Shown piece by piece: positions 16,077-25,242 of a stretch of DNA of 64,000 bases. The first letter of the stretch is position 1. Each line of letters starts with the position of its first letter. The notes beneath the pieces are model-generated. The model worked only from the letters and a program-made list of their open reading frames with translations, made no database searches and was not told where the DNA came from. Source of the stretch: CAZCCM01 sp964616165 (GTDB lineage Bacteria; Bacillota; Clostridia; TANB77; CAG-508). The stretch lies in the NCBI GenBank assembly GCA_964616165.1, contig CAZTTS010000001.1, positions 31,663 to 95,662 of the forward strand. The letters are read 5' to 3'. The translations under genes were made by a program, and so were the position numbers.

Positions 16077-18005
16077 ATGCTAGTTTTAAGTTTAGTTTTT
16101 ATATTAATTTCACCTATTTTTGCTTCTTGGTTATCTAGCGACAAAAAGAAATTAAACATAAAAAAAATAGTTAAAAATGCAGCAATAATATTTGGTGCAA
16201 TCACTGTTTTTATTAATATAATGATTTTGCAATTTGGGGGGATATCTAATTATCAGTTTAATGCTGATTTTTTAGTAAAATATGCAATATTAAGCCTTAT
16301 AACATCAATTATAGTGGCATTTATTCCAAAGTTTGTAAAAAAACACATAATTGTTGAAAAGAGAAAAGAGAAGAAGAAAAGTAAAATATACAAGACATTA
16401 ATAATATCATCAATTCTTTTATACCTTCTTTTTGCAATTTTCATAATTCTTAACATAAAACTTAATAAAATAAATAGGAATATTTATTCTTTTAAGCTTT
16501 TCTTTTTAAATTTAAAGAATATTTCTAATGAATATTATTGGATCCTTTTATTCCAATGGATATTAGGAATTACAGCTTTTAGCACAATCTTTTTAACTAA
16601 AAGTTTTTCTAAATATGAAGTTAAATTTAAAACAAAAAGGAAACATTATGATATAGAAAAGGGAATTGTTAAAATAGCTCGAATTTTACCTGTAATATTA
16701 TTTTTAGCATTATCACTAGCTTTAGGGATAAACACATTTTTATATAAGCAGACTGTAGAAGATCAAGTAATTGTATTAGAAGAGCCCAATAAAGCAATTA
16801 ATTTTAAAATACATACTCTAGGACTAATGCTTCCTAATAAGAAGAGTGAAGGTAAACTTCCGGTTATTATATCAATACAGTCGAAATCTAAAATAGCTAC
16901 AGTGTTTGGACAAATAGCTGTACAAGGTACTGGAAGCGAGAGATATCCTAAGAAAAATTGGTCGTTATATTTTTATGAAGATTTTGAAATGACAAAACCT
17001 TTAAAATTAAAAATTGGAGATTCTATTGCAAGTAATAAGTGGGTTGCTAAAGCAGAATGGATTGATGTAACATTATTAAGAGATCCTTTATCATATAATT
17101 TATGGGGAGAAATAGTTGAAAGCAGAGATGAAGAACCAAAAAACGAAATACAAAAAGCTTTAAAAGAGGATGAAATAAATGAAGAAGCTAGAGGTTATCC
17201 TTTAACTCATCCTATAAGGATTGATATTGATGGTCAATTTTATGGAGTTTCTATTTTAACTCTAAGCCATGATCCAAATAATTATAATGTAAATAAAGAA
17301 AATGATAAACATCTGTACTTTGAATTCGATGCACGCTACAATGAAGAAAATGTAGGGTCTTGGAAAAGTTTTACTAGTAGACTTATAGGATCATGCTTAG
17401 ACTTTAATGTTCCTGATGAAGAAGATGTTTGTGACTTAGCTAAAGAACAAATAGATTTAGTAGGAGAATTAATAAACAGTCCTTTAGCTGACTTTAAAAA
17501 GAATTTTGATAAATATTTAGATAGAAGCAATATTATTGATATGTTTCTATTTTATGAAATGATTTTTGATCACGATGCAATGTCATATGACACAATTGTA
17601 GTAACATATGATTTAGACAAGTGGTTCTTTTTACCTTGGGATAAAGACTCTACTTTTGGAATGAGATTTGATGATGGATTATATGAAAATTCAGAAAACA
17701 GAATTTTATTTGATGCAGTAAAAGAAGAAAGAAATCAAATTCTTTGGCATAAAACATATAATGCCTTTAAAAGCGAAATAGAAAATAGATATAAAGATTT
17801 AAGAGATAAAGGAGTTTTTACAGTAGACAATATTGATAAACAAATAGATATAATTTACTCTAAAATTCCTAAATTTTTATTAAAAAGAGAAGAAATAAAA
17901 TGGTCTGGCAGAGCATCAATAGGTCAAACAGACAGATATCAAATTATAGATTGGTTTGGTAAAAAACTTCAGACTTTAGACGAATACTTTAATTATAAGA
18001 AATAG
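16077..18005 (+). CDS. Polytopic membrane CotH-kinase-family protein
   Basis: The N-terminal ~220 residues carry about six hydrophobic segments (roughly 2-18, 33-53, 66-84, 107-126, 153-174, 202-218). The rest is a CotH kinase domain: GTGSERYPKKNWSLYFYED, WVAKAEWIDVTLLRDPLSYN, DGQFYGVSILTLSHDP, and FFLPWDKDSTFGMRFDDG with the metal-binding acidic residues. CotH proteins are atypical protein kinases, best known from spore coats. The membrane module fused to it suggests an extracytoplasmic kinase. AAAGGAGATCAAA supports the start. The next gene, 63 bases on, is a cell-wall deacetylase, so a surface role is likely (inference). Confidence 0.8.
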   Translation: MLVLSLVFILISPIFASWLSSDKKKLNIKKIVKNAAIIFGAITVFINIMILQFGGISNYQFNADFLVKYAILSLITSIIVAFIPKFVKKHIIVEKRKEKKKSKIYKTLIISSILLYLLFAIFIILNIKLNKINRNIYSFKLFFLNLKNISNEYYWILLFQWILGITAFSTIFLTKSFSKYEVKFKTKRKHYDIEKGIVKIARILPVILFLALSLALGINTFLYKQTVEDQVIVLEEPNKAINFKIHTLGLMLPNKKSEGKLPVIISIQSKSKIATVFGQIAVQGTGSERYPKKNWSLYFYEDFEMTKPLKLKIGDSIASNKWVAKAEWIDVTLLRDPLSYNLWGEIVESRDEEPKNEIQKALKEDEINEEARGYPLTHPIRIDIDGQFYGVSILTLSHDPNNYNVNKENDKHLYFEFDARYNEENVGSWKSFTSRLIGSCLDFNVPDEEDVCDLAKEQIDLVGELINSPLADFKKNFDKYLDRSNIIDMFLFYEMIFDHDAMSYDTIVVTYDLDKWFFLPWDKDSTFGMRFDDGLYENSENRILFDAVKEERNQILWHKTYNAFKSEIENRYKDLRDKGVFTVDNIDKQIDIIYSKIPKFLLKREEIKWSGRASIGQTDRYQIIDWFGKKLQTLDEYFNYKK

Positions 18006-18068
18006 CAAATAAAACAATTAAAATAAAAAAAACAGATAATTTAAATAAAAAATCTTGGAGAAAACTTG

Positions 18069-19088
18069 ATGTTTAAAAACATATATGTGAATAAAAAAAG
18101 AACAAAAAAAGATTATATTATTTATACTACTATAGCTATATCAATTATAGTTATAGTATTTTCTATGGTTTTTAGCATTATATTATTACAAAAGCATACT
18201 ATTAATATGCGAGCCATAAGAGAACGAGAAGAACATTTGAAAAAAATGGCTGAATTAAAATATTTAGAAGAAGAAAGACAAAGGAAAGAGAAAGAAGAAA
18301 AGATAGCAAGAGAGTTAGAAGAGGATGCTAAACTGCAACTACTAAGTACAGCACAAAAAGAAAGAGGAGATTTTAAATATAATACTAATGTACAAGAAGA
18401 GCTTGATAAAATATTTTATTCAGACCAGAAAGAAGTATATTTAACTTTTGATGATGGTCCTTCTAAACATACAAATAAATTATTAGATGTTTTGAAAGCA
18501 GCAGATGTTAAAGCTACATTCTTTATTCTTGGTACTAATATTAAAGGAAGAGAAGCAGAAGTAAGAAGAATATATAATGAAGGACACACTATAGCAAATC
18601 ATAGTTTTTCACATAAATATGCTAGTATATATAAAAATCCGGAAGCAACTTTTAAAGAATATAATAAAACAGAAAAGGAATTAAAGAAGATTTTAGGTGA
18701 AGATTTTAATAGTAATCTTTTTAGATTTCCAGGTGGCTCTGTTGGCGGAGAATATGAAAAACAAAAAAAACAAAGCAGAGAATATTTTAAAAAACAAAAA
18801 GTTGCTTTTATTGATTGGAATGCATTAACTGATGACTCAGTAGGAGCAGAAACAAATAAAAAACAGTTAGAAGTATTTAACAAAACAAGAAAGGGTAAGA
18901 ATGCTTTAGTTGTTTTACAACATGATTCATATACTAGTGATAAAACTGCAGGAACAGTAAAATTAATTATAGAACAATTAAAAAAAGAAAAATATGTGTT
19001 TAAAAACTTTAATGATATTTTAGTAAAAGAAGAAATAAAAAAAGAAGTAGAAGAAATAAAAAATAATACAACAATGCAAGAAACTTAA
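18069..19088 (+). CDS. Membrane-anchored polysaccharide deacetylase
   Basis: Residues ~20-42 form a signal anchor; a charged coiled-coil stalk follows to about residue 105. The NodB-homology domain starts at VYLTFDDGPSKHT, whose two aspartates are the base and metal ligand; HTIANHSFSH supplies the metal-binding histidines, LFRFPGGSVGG motif 3, and VVLQHDS the last histidine motif. It probably removes acetyl groups from peptidoglycan or another surface polysaccharide outside the membrane. The ATG at 18069 is used, with TTGGAGAAAAC just upstream. Confidence 0.9.
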   Translation: MFKNIYVNKKRTKKDYIIYTTIAISIIVIVFSMVFSIILLQKHTINMRAIREREEHLKKMAELKYLEEERQRKEKEEKIARELEEDAKLQLLSTAQKERGDFKYNTNVQEELDKIFYSDQKEVYLTFDDGPSKHTNKLLDVLKAADVKATFFILGTNIKGREAEVRRIYNEGHTIANHSFSHKYASIYKNPEATFKEYNKTEKELKKILGEDFNSNLFRFPGGSVGGEYEKQKKQSREYFKKQKVAFIDWNALTDDSVGAETNKKQLEVFNKTRKGKNALVVLQHDSYTSDKTAGTVKLIIEQLKKEKYVFKNFNDILVKEEIKKEVEEIKNNTTMQET

Positions 19089-19113
19089 TTATAAAGCATA
19101 GGAGCTAATAATT

Positions 19114-20280
19114 ATGAAAAAAGAAAACTTTAATCAAAAAAGAGCAGCCTCAGAGTTTAGGAACAGATGGAAAGATAGAGGTTATGAAAAAGGAGAAGCT
19201 CAACCTTTTTGGTTGGACTTATTACAAAATGTGCTGGAAGTAGAAAATCCAGTAGACTTTATCAAGTTTGAAGATCAAGTTCTTATGGATAGCTCAACAG
19301 GTTTTATGGATGGATATATTTCTTCAACTAAAGTTTTAGTAGAACAAAAAGGTGTTAATGTAGATTTAAGAAAGAATATTAGACAATCAGATGGGAGCTT
19401 TAAAACTCCATTTCAACAAGCTAAAAATTATATAGCTAATCTACCGTACTATAAACATCCGAGATGGGTAGTTACTTGTAATTTTAAATCTTTTCTAATA
19501 TACGACATGAATAAGCCACATGAAGAACCAAAAGAAATTCTTTTAGAAAACTTAGACAAAGAATACTATAGATTACAATTTATAGTAGATGAAACGAATG
19601 AAAATATAAAACCAGAAGTAGAAGTTTCTATTCAAGCAGGAGAATTAGTTGGAGTATTATATGATTTGTTTTATGAACAATATGTTGATAAAACGGATCC
19701 TGATAGTTTAAAAAGTTTAAATAAATTATGTGTAAGACTAGTTTTTTGTTTATATGCAGAAGATGCAGACTTATTTGGTAAAAAAGGAGCTTTTCATGAT
19801 TACTTAACAAAATTTGATGTAACAACAATGAGAAGAGCTTTAATAGATTTGTTTAAAGTATTAAATACTGAAGAAGATAAAAGAGATCCATACCTAGATG
19901 AAGATTTAGCTCAATTTCCATATGTAAATGGTGGATTATTTGAAGATGATGATATTGAAATTCCTAACTTTACTGAAGAAATAAGAGAAACACTTCTGAA
20001 AAGAGCATCAGACAATTTTAATTGGTCAGAAATTAGCCCAACTATTTTTGGAGCAGTTTTTGAATCAACATTAAATCCAGAAACGAGAAGGTCAGGAGGA
20101 ATGCACTATACCTCTGTTGAAAATATTCACAAGGTAATTTATCCATTGTTTTTGAATGATTTAAACGATGAATTTGAAGAAATAAAAAAATTAAAGCAGA
20201 AGAAAACTAGAAATGAAAGATTAGAAGAATTTCAAACTAAATTAGGAAAACTTACTTTTTTAGAAATGACATTTGCTTAA
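19114..20280 (+). pseudogene. MmeI-like type IIG/IIL R-M enzyme, N-terminal half (interrupted)
   Basis: This 388-residue frame matches the N-terminal half of the large single-chain MmeI-type restriction-modification enzymes. The nuclease domain has a D-(x)n-E-x-K site in MDGYISSTKVLVEQKG; the helical spacer contains LVFCLYAEDADLF and FAQFPYVNGG-like LAQFPYVNGGLFE; then GGMHYTSVENIHKVIYPLF leads to the methyltransferase domain. The frame ends at EMTFA-stop where the next residues should form the SAM motif (DPACGSG). That motif and the rest lie at 25262-26897, so a single gene of about 920 codons was split by an insertion. The N-terminal piece could still be made, but without methyltransferase or target-recognition domains it should not be a functional enzyme. 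Confidence 0.85.
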
Positions 20281-20299
20281 TTGATACAATAAAACTATT
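20281..20299 (+). repeat. Left inverted repeat of the insertion
   Basis: TTGATACAATAAAACTATT. It matches the reverse complement of 25243-25261 at 17 of 19 positions, and begins directly after the stop codon of the MmeI-like N-terminal half. Confidence 0.65.
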
Positions 20300-20601
20300 T
20301 AAGAATGCCATGAAATCAAAGGAATTTAAAGGTGGATAAATTTAAGAGCTATTAAAATAATAGTAAATAGACCTCAAAACTGAGATGAGGGTCTTTTTTA
20401 TTTTATAGGGGTGTGTAGTTTTTAAGGTAGGGTGTCAAGAAATTTTAAGGGGGTATCTATTTGATGAAGTAGACTAACAATGATATTATGGAGTATAGTT
20501 AAGAGGTTAATTAAATAAATAGAATAAATACCTATAAAAAATATAAATATTTAAATTAAGTAAAAAAGAATAATAATAAATAATAAAGGAGGCAATATAG
20601 A
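20300..20601 (+). other. Leader region of the inserted R-M system
   Basis: This gene-free stretch holds a short frame continuing from the repeat and ending at 20339 (KNAMKSKEFKGG-stop), possibly the tail of an older gene, then the terminator at 20369-20401 and about 200 AT-rich bases that must contain the R-M promoter. I see no convincing coding region. Confidence 0.45.
20369..20401 (+). terminator. Terminator ahead of the HaeIII-type operon
   Basis: AGACCTCA (20369-20376) pairs with TGAGGGTCT (20386-20394) with one bulge, followed by TTTTTT. It would insulate the R-M genes from read-through. Confidence 0.75.
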
Positions 20602-21588
20602 ATGAATGTAATTAGTTTATTTTCAGGGGCTGGTGGATTAGACTTAGGATTTAAAAAAGCAGGATTTAATATAATTCTTGCAAATGAATTTGATAAAACA
20701 ATTTGGAAAACATATGAGAAAAATCATAATGTTAAGTTAGTAAGAGATGATATTCGTGATATACCATCTAATAAGTTTCCAGATTGTGATGGAATAATTG
20801 GAGGTCCACCTTGTCAATCATGGAGTGAAGCGGGTTCTTTAAAAGGGATAAATGATCCACGTGGGCAACTTTTTTATGAATATATACGTGTATTAAAAGA
20901 CAAAAAGCCAAAGTTTTTTGTTGCAGAGAATGTAAAAGGAATGCTATCTAAAAGGCATACAAGTGCAGTAGAAAACATTATTTTACAATTTCAAGAAGCT
21001 GGATATGATGTTTTTATTCATTTATTAAATGCAAGTGATTATGGTATCCCACAAGATAGACAAAGAGTTTTTTATGTAGGTTTTAGAAAAGATTTAAAAA
21101 TTAAATTTGATACACCACCTAGACCTTATGATTTTAAATTAACATTTAAAGATGCAATTTATGATTTAAAAGATTCTGCAATACCAGCAAAAGAAAAAAA
21201 CAAAACTAATGGAAAAGAATGTATAGTTTCTAATCATGAATATTTTATTGGGGATTTTTCTCCTATGTTTATGAGCAGGAATAGAGTTAGAACTTGGGAA
21301 GAACAAGCATTTACGGTTCAAGCTTCAGGGAGGCAGTGTCAATTACATCCTCAAGCACCAAAAATGCCAAAAGTTGGAAAAAACAAACATATTTTTAAAC
21401 CAGGGGAAGAAAAATCATATAGAAGACTAACAGTTAGAGAATGTGCTAGAATTCAAGGATTTCCAGATGATTTTGAATTTTATTACGAGAATTTAAATGA
21501 TGCATATAAGATGATTGGAAACGCTGTTCCTGTAAATTTAGCATATGAAATAGCAAAAAACATAAAAAAACTTTTAGAAAATAAATAA
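20602..21588 (+). CDS. M.HaeIII-type DNA (cytosine-5) methyltransferase
   Basis: C5-cytosine methyltransferase with the motifs in order: SLFSGAGGLDLGFKKAG (motif I), GGPPCQSWSEAG (motif IV with catalytic Cys), AENVKGM (VI), RRLTVRECARIQGFPDDF (IX region) and MIGNAVPVNLAYEIA (X). The target-recognition segment TVQASGRQCQLHPQAPKMPK and many other stretches match my recollection of M.HaeIII, which methylates the inner C of GGCC, so the same specificity is likely. The length of 328 is normal. AAAGGAGGCAATATAGA precedes the ATG. It is paired with the endonuclease gene 18 bases downstream. Confidence 0.95.
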   Translation: MNVISLFSGAGGLDLGFKKAGFNIILANEFDKTIWKTYEKNHNVKLVRDDIRDIPSNKFPDCDGIIGGPPCQSWSEAGSLKGINDPRGQLFYEYIRVLKDKKPKFFVAENVKGMLSKRHTSAVENIILQFQEAGYDVFIHLLNASDYGIPQDRQRVFYVGFRKDLKIKFDTPPRPYDFKLTFKDAIYDLKDSAIPAKEKNKTNGKECIVSNHEYFIGDFSPMFMSRNRVRTWEEQAFTVQASGRQCQLHPQAPKMPKVGKNKHIFKPGEEKSYRRLTVRECARIQGFPDDFEFYYENLNDAYKMIGNAVPVNLAYEIAKNIKKLLENK

Positions 21589-21606
21589 TAATTATTAGGG
21601 GGAGTT

Positions 21607-22578
21607 ATGAGTAGTAAAAGTAATAATCAAGGGAGAGCTTATGAGTTTGCATTTTTAAACATTTTATACAAAAAAATATCAGAAGTAAGGTGTGCAGAAA
21701 TAGAAAAAAATAGTAGTTATTTTGCCGCAGAAAAAGCTTGGGAAACGTTAACAAAATTGGATAAAGAAACATATAAGATTAGTGCTTTATCAGGAATCGA
21801 GACCATATTTGAATTAGAGCCTTTGATTTTGGATGATTGCAATGATAGTGTTTTGTTAAAAATTCAGGCTGATGACAAAGGAAAGGATGGTGATGTAAGG
21901 GATATTTTAATTATTAGAGAAAATATTCAGTGGGAGATAGGTCTTAGTATAAAACACAATCATTTTGCCGTGAAACATAGCAGGTTATCTAAAAATTTAG
22001 ATTTTGGTGAAAAATGGTATGGTATAAAATGCTCTGTTCAATATTGGAAAGATGTTAAACCAATTTTCAATTATTTAGAAAATAAAAAACAGGCAGGTGT
22101 CTATTGGCGAGAAATAATTAACAAAGCCGATAAAGTTTACGTGCCTTTATTGAATGCATTTAAAAATGAAATAATCAGACAAAACGAATCATATAAAAAT
22201 AAAATACCAGAATTAATTGTAGAGTATTTATTAGGCAAGTTTGATTTTTATAAAGTAATTGGAATTGATAGAGAAAGAAATACTCAAATTCAAAGTTATA
22301 ATTTAAGAGGCACATTAAATAAACAGGGAAAAGTTGTAAAAAGAAGAATGGAAATACCAATATCAAAGCTTCCTACAAGAATTATATATTTAGATTTTAA
22401 ACCTAATAGTAAGAATACTTTAGAGTTATATTTAGATAATGGATGGCAGTTTAGTTTCAGAATACATAATGCATCAAGTAAGGTAGAGCCAAGCTTAAAG
22501 TTTGATATACAGCTTATAGGAATGCCTGCAACTATAATAACTATAGATTGTAAATGGGATCAGATTATTTATAATTAA
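21607..22578 (+). CDS. R.HaeIII-type restriction endonuclease
   Basis: The opening SNNQGRAYEFAFLN, the central DVRDILIIRENIQWEIGLSI with KHNHFAVKHSRL, and the C-terminal RIIYLDFKPNSKNTLELYLD match my recollection of the HaeIII endonuclease nearly segment for segment. It should cut GGCC in DNA lacking the partner's methylation. The length (323) equals the family's. AGGGGGAG precedes the ATG. Gene order, methyltransferase then endonuclease, and short spacing indicate one operon. Confidence 0.93.
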   Translation: MSSKSNNQGRAYEFAFLNILYKKISEVRCAEIEKNSSYFAAEKAWETLTKLDKETYKISALSGIETIFELEPLILDDCNDSVLLKIQADDKGKDGDVRDILIIRENIQWEIGLSIKHNHFAVKHSRLSKNLDFGEKWYGIKCSVQYWKDVKPIFNYLENKKQAGVYWREIINKADKVYVPLLNAFKNEIIRQNESYKNKIPELIVEYLLGKFDFYKVIGIDRERNTQIQSYNLRGTLNKQGKVVKRRMEIPISKLPTRIIYLDFKPNSKNTLELYLDNGWQFSFRIHNASSKVEPSLKFDIQLIGMPATIITIDCKWDQIIYN

Positions 22579-22623
22579 TAAGTAGAGATAATTTGAAATA
22601 TATTTAAGATAAGAAAGAAAAGA

Positions 22624-23394
22624 ATGAATTTAAAAGAATTTTATAATAATAGTATAACAAAAAAAGAATATCATTATAGATTTTATGAATTAATAAACTT
22701 TGACTATGGTCTTTATATAGATGATGATAGTTTATTTGAAATATATGATGAAGAAGAGGCAATAAAAAAATTTAAGGCATTATGCCAACCAGATGTGCAT
22801 TTTAACTTTGAAAATAAGAGTTGGTTTTATTTGATAACTTACTATTTAGATAAAAAAGGGTATATATTAAAAGAATTTCCTAGAATATTAGCTAGACCAC
22901 CAGAAGATCCATTGGAATTTGTATATCATGAAATAAGAAATTATATTATATCTATAGGTAAAGATGATGATGGAATAGTAAGATATGCTGCAAGGCGAAT
23001 ATTTGTTTCAAACTTTACCTTTAAAAAAACGAGTAGCTATCTAAATATAAAAGGTACACTAAAAGAAAAATTCATAGAAATTTCAACAAGAAAAGCTACA
23101 TTTAATAATATGAGTATAGATGAAAAATTATCAGAAATAACAAATTTAATAGAAAATTTATTAAAAACTGGTAAGAGATTTAAAGAACTGAATTATTCAA
23201 AGCTATGTTTTGAGTATATAACAAATGAAAAAGTAAAAAAATACAGGCAGCAAATGCAATGTTTTAGACATGCTTCAAAAGAAGCGATAGAAGAAAGAAA
23301 ATTATATTCTAAAAGTCAGAAGGAATTTTTAATAGATTATGGAATAATAATAATAAATTCAATTGATTTATTGTTAAAAGAGGAATTTAAATAA
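22624..23394 (+). CDS. Unknown protein downstream of the HaeIII-type R-M genes
   Basis: A 256-residue protein 45 bases after the endonuclease gene, same strand, with AAGAAAGAAAAGA before the ATG. It is acidic in the N-terminal third (DYGLYIDDDSLFEIYDEEEA) and helical and basic later, with no signal peptide, membrane span, zinc or nuclease motif I can name. Its position between R-M genes and the internal repeat suggests it travelled with the R-M cassette. A defence or accessory role is possible but unproven. Confidence 0.6.
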   Translation: MNLKEFYNNSITKKEYHYRFYELINFDYGLYIDDDSLFEIYDEEEAIKKFKALCQPDVHFNFENKSWFYLITYYLDKKGYILKEFPRILARPPEDPLEFVYHEIRNYIISIGKDDDGIVRYAARRIFVSNFTFKKTSSYLNIKGTLKEKFIEISTRKATFNNMSIDEKLSEITNLIENLLKTGKRFKELNYSKLCFEYITNEKVKKYRQQMQCFRHASKEAIEERKLYSKSQKEFLIDYGIIIINSIDLLLKEEFK

Positions 23395-23442
23395 AATACA
23401 AATAATTTATTAGTATAAGCTAATCGTTTATTTGTTCTACAC

Positions 23443-23461
23443 AATAATTTAATTGTATTAA
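23443..23461 (-). repeat. Internal copy of the right-end repeat
   Basis: AATAATTTAATTGTATTAA, 18 of 19 identical to 25243-25261. It sits at the exact 5' edge of the comF-like remnant, as the right-end copy sits at the edge of the MmeI 3' half. Confidence 0.65.
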
Positions 23462-23689
23462 ATAGGAGAAGTTATTGATGATATTTATACAACAGGTGCT
23501 ACATTATTTGAAATAAGGAAACAGATATTAAAAAAATATAATTCAAGAGTAGATGCATTTGTTTTATCTAAAACACTTAGCTTTAGAAGAACAAATATTT
23601 CTTTAATAAATAAAAAGAGTAAATACTACTATATTGGAATGTTAAAGAAAAAAGAAAGTATAAATAGACTTATAGAAAGGTATAGATGA
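23462..23689 (+). pseudogene. ComF/phosphoribosyltransferase C-terminal remnant
   Basis: 75 open codons starting directly at the repeat and lacking any start codon. GEVIDDIYTTGATLFEI is the PRPP-binding loop of type I phosphoribosyltransferases in the form typical of ComF competence proteins (DDIYTTGATL). The remainder, with FVLSKTLSF and a basic tail to the TGA at 23687, fits the C-terminus. The N-terminal two thirds are missing. It is therefore a gene fragment cut at the repeat, evidence of an earlier rearrangement. The rest of the 23395-23836 gap holds the next promoter and AT-rich sequence. Confidence 0.7.
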
Positions 23690-23773
23690 ATTAAAAAAAT
23701 AAATAAAAATATGTAAAAAACGGATAAAATAAAGACAATAATAAATTGATTTTAATTATATAATTTTACTTAT

Positions 23774-23802
23774 TTGTCATGTTTTATTTAGTGTGATATT
23801 AT
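23774..23802 (+). promoter_or_regulatory. Promoter of the ASCH gene
   Basis: TTGTCA (23774-23779), 17 bp, TATTAT (23797-23802), 34 bases before the ATG at 23837. Confidence 0.6.
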
Positions 23803-23836
23803 TGTAACAATTATAAAAGTATGAGAGGTAGAAGTA

Positions 23837-24415
23837 ATGAAGGAAAGTACTAAGATTTTTTTGAGTTTTATGCCGAATTATTTTAGACCGATATTATATG
23901 GAATGAAGAAATATGAGTATAGAAAAAGATTTAAAAATGAACCTGTGAAAGCATTTTTATATCTATCATCACCTGTTCAAGAAGTTGTAGGTATTTTAGA
24001 ATTAGAAAAACCCTTGTTAAACAGTGATTTACTAAAAAAACTAGACAAGAATATACCAGCATATCAAAGAATAAATAAAAACATTCTAGATGGTGAAAAA
24101 TACTCTATACCGATTAAGAGCTTGCAATTATATAAAACACCAATATCCTTAAAGGAATTAAAAGAAGTTTCTAGTGAGTTTTTTATCCCACATTCATATC
24201 TGAATATTGAAAATCATCCCAAGATATTAGAGATTCTTGAAAATCGTCCTTTATATGAAAAAGAATTTATACATAATCATAGCGATTTGTATTTAGAAAA
24301 TTTAGGTATGAGTTGCAAAGAAATGGAGAGTACAAAAGATTTTTTTGATTTAGATGAAAAATATACCAAAGACAAAAAATATAATATTATTAAAGCGAGT
24401 TATCTGCTTAAATAG
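23837..24415 (+). CDS. ASCH-domain protein
   Basis: Residues 1-70 fit the ASCH fold (a beta-barrel related to PUA, thought to bind RNA or nucleotides): ILYGMKKYEYRKRFKNEPVK, with the G-x-K-x-x-E-x-R-K pattern, then FLYLSSPVQEVVGILELEKP. The C-terminal half is helical with no recognised domain. GAGAGGTAGAAGTA precedes the ATG. It ends nine bases before a broken class I synthetase-like gene, and the two look like an operon, implying a nucleotide- or RNA-related function (inference). Confidence 0.75.
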   Translation: MKESTKIFLSFMPNYFRPILYGMKKYEYRKRFKNEPVKAFLYLSSPVQEVVGILELEKPLLNSDLLKKLDKNIPAYQRINKNILDGEKYSIPIKSLQLYKTPISLKELKEVSSEFFIPHSYLNIENHPKILEILENRPLYEKEFIHNHSDLYLENLGMSCKEMESTKDFFDLDEKYTKDKKYNIIKASYLLK

Positions 24416-24423
24416 GAGGAAAT

Positions 24424-25226
24424 ATGAAAAATGTATATTATCCATTAGCTGGCAGGTAAATTCATATCCACATATTGGAACTTTAACCAATTTTATATCT
24501 GCTTTTGCTCTAGCTAAACATTTCAAAAAATATTTTAAAGTGCCAGTAAAAATAAAAGTCGAATTACTTGAGAGTGCTACTGGTGAAGAAAAAAAGATCG
24601 ACGGAATTAAGTATTATAAAAATCTGAAGAACACAAAAATAGATGATGAAAAGAGTATAGTAGACAAATATTTATCTTATTTCATTGAAATTTTAGAAAA
24701 ACTATCCCAGAAAGATAATGTGGAGTATGAGATCTTATTTTTTTACGAATACCAAAAAGATCCATTAGTAAGAAAATCATTAATAGAGGTTATTAATCAA
24801 TATGATTTGTTAAATAAAATTTTATATTTATTAAAATGTGATAAGAGAGACAATTCTTTAAATGTAATAGTAGATGGTGGAGATTGGTCTGGAATGTAGC
24901 CTTTACGAATTTATATGGAATCATTATTAAAAATAGGATATAGAGAGGCGCCTAGTGTAATTTATACCCCTACTATTCTGGATTGGTCAGGAAGTAAATT
25001 ATCTAAAAGAATGTATGTTGGTAATAATGCTTATAGAGAATATTTAAAGGAAGGATTAATAAACTATTCAGAGTTTGAGAATCAATATGGTATAGAAGGA
25101 TTTGATAGATTGTATAATGAAATAAATGAGTGGGTATTAAATCCAGTATTGTTTATAAGAGATTATACAATAGAGTATATGGATGCAGTACTTCAGGGCG
25201 AAAAAATAAATAAGTTATACAAATAA
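24424..25226 (+). pseudogene. Class I aminoacyl-tRNA-synthetase-like protein, decayed
   Basis: An AGGAGGAAAT site precedes ATG 24424, but that frame stops after 11 codons. One base lost from the following A-run explains this: in the next frame the protein reads on with SWQVNSYPHIGTLTNF (HIGH-type motif) and LLESATGEE. A TAG at 24897 interrupts the same frame (DWSGM-stop-PLRIYMESL; probably a former TGG). Beyond it comes ILDWSGSKLSKRMYVG with a KMSKS-type KLSKR. HIGH and KMSKS mark a class I synthetase catalytic core, closest in feel to class I lysyl-tRNA synthetase, without obvious tRNA-binding domains. Two lesions make a pseudogene most likely; the A-run one could be an assembly error. Confidence 0.7.
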
Positions 25227-25242
25227 TTTATTTATTTATTAT

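Noticed and set aside
20300..20339. Short frame KNAMKSKEFKGG as a gene
   Set aside because: Too short, no start or ribosome site; at most the tail of a lost gene.
24897..24899. TAG as a recoded (readthrough) codon
   Set aside because: Other genes in the window end normally at TAG, for example 19-kb-distant tadA-region and recR genes, and the same gene carries a second lesion.
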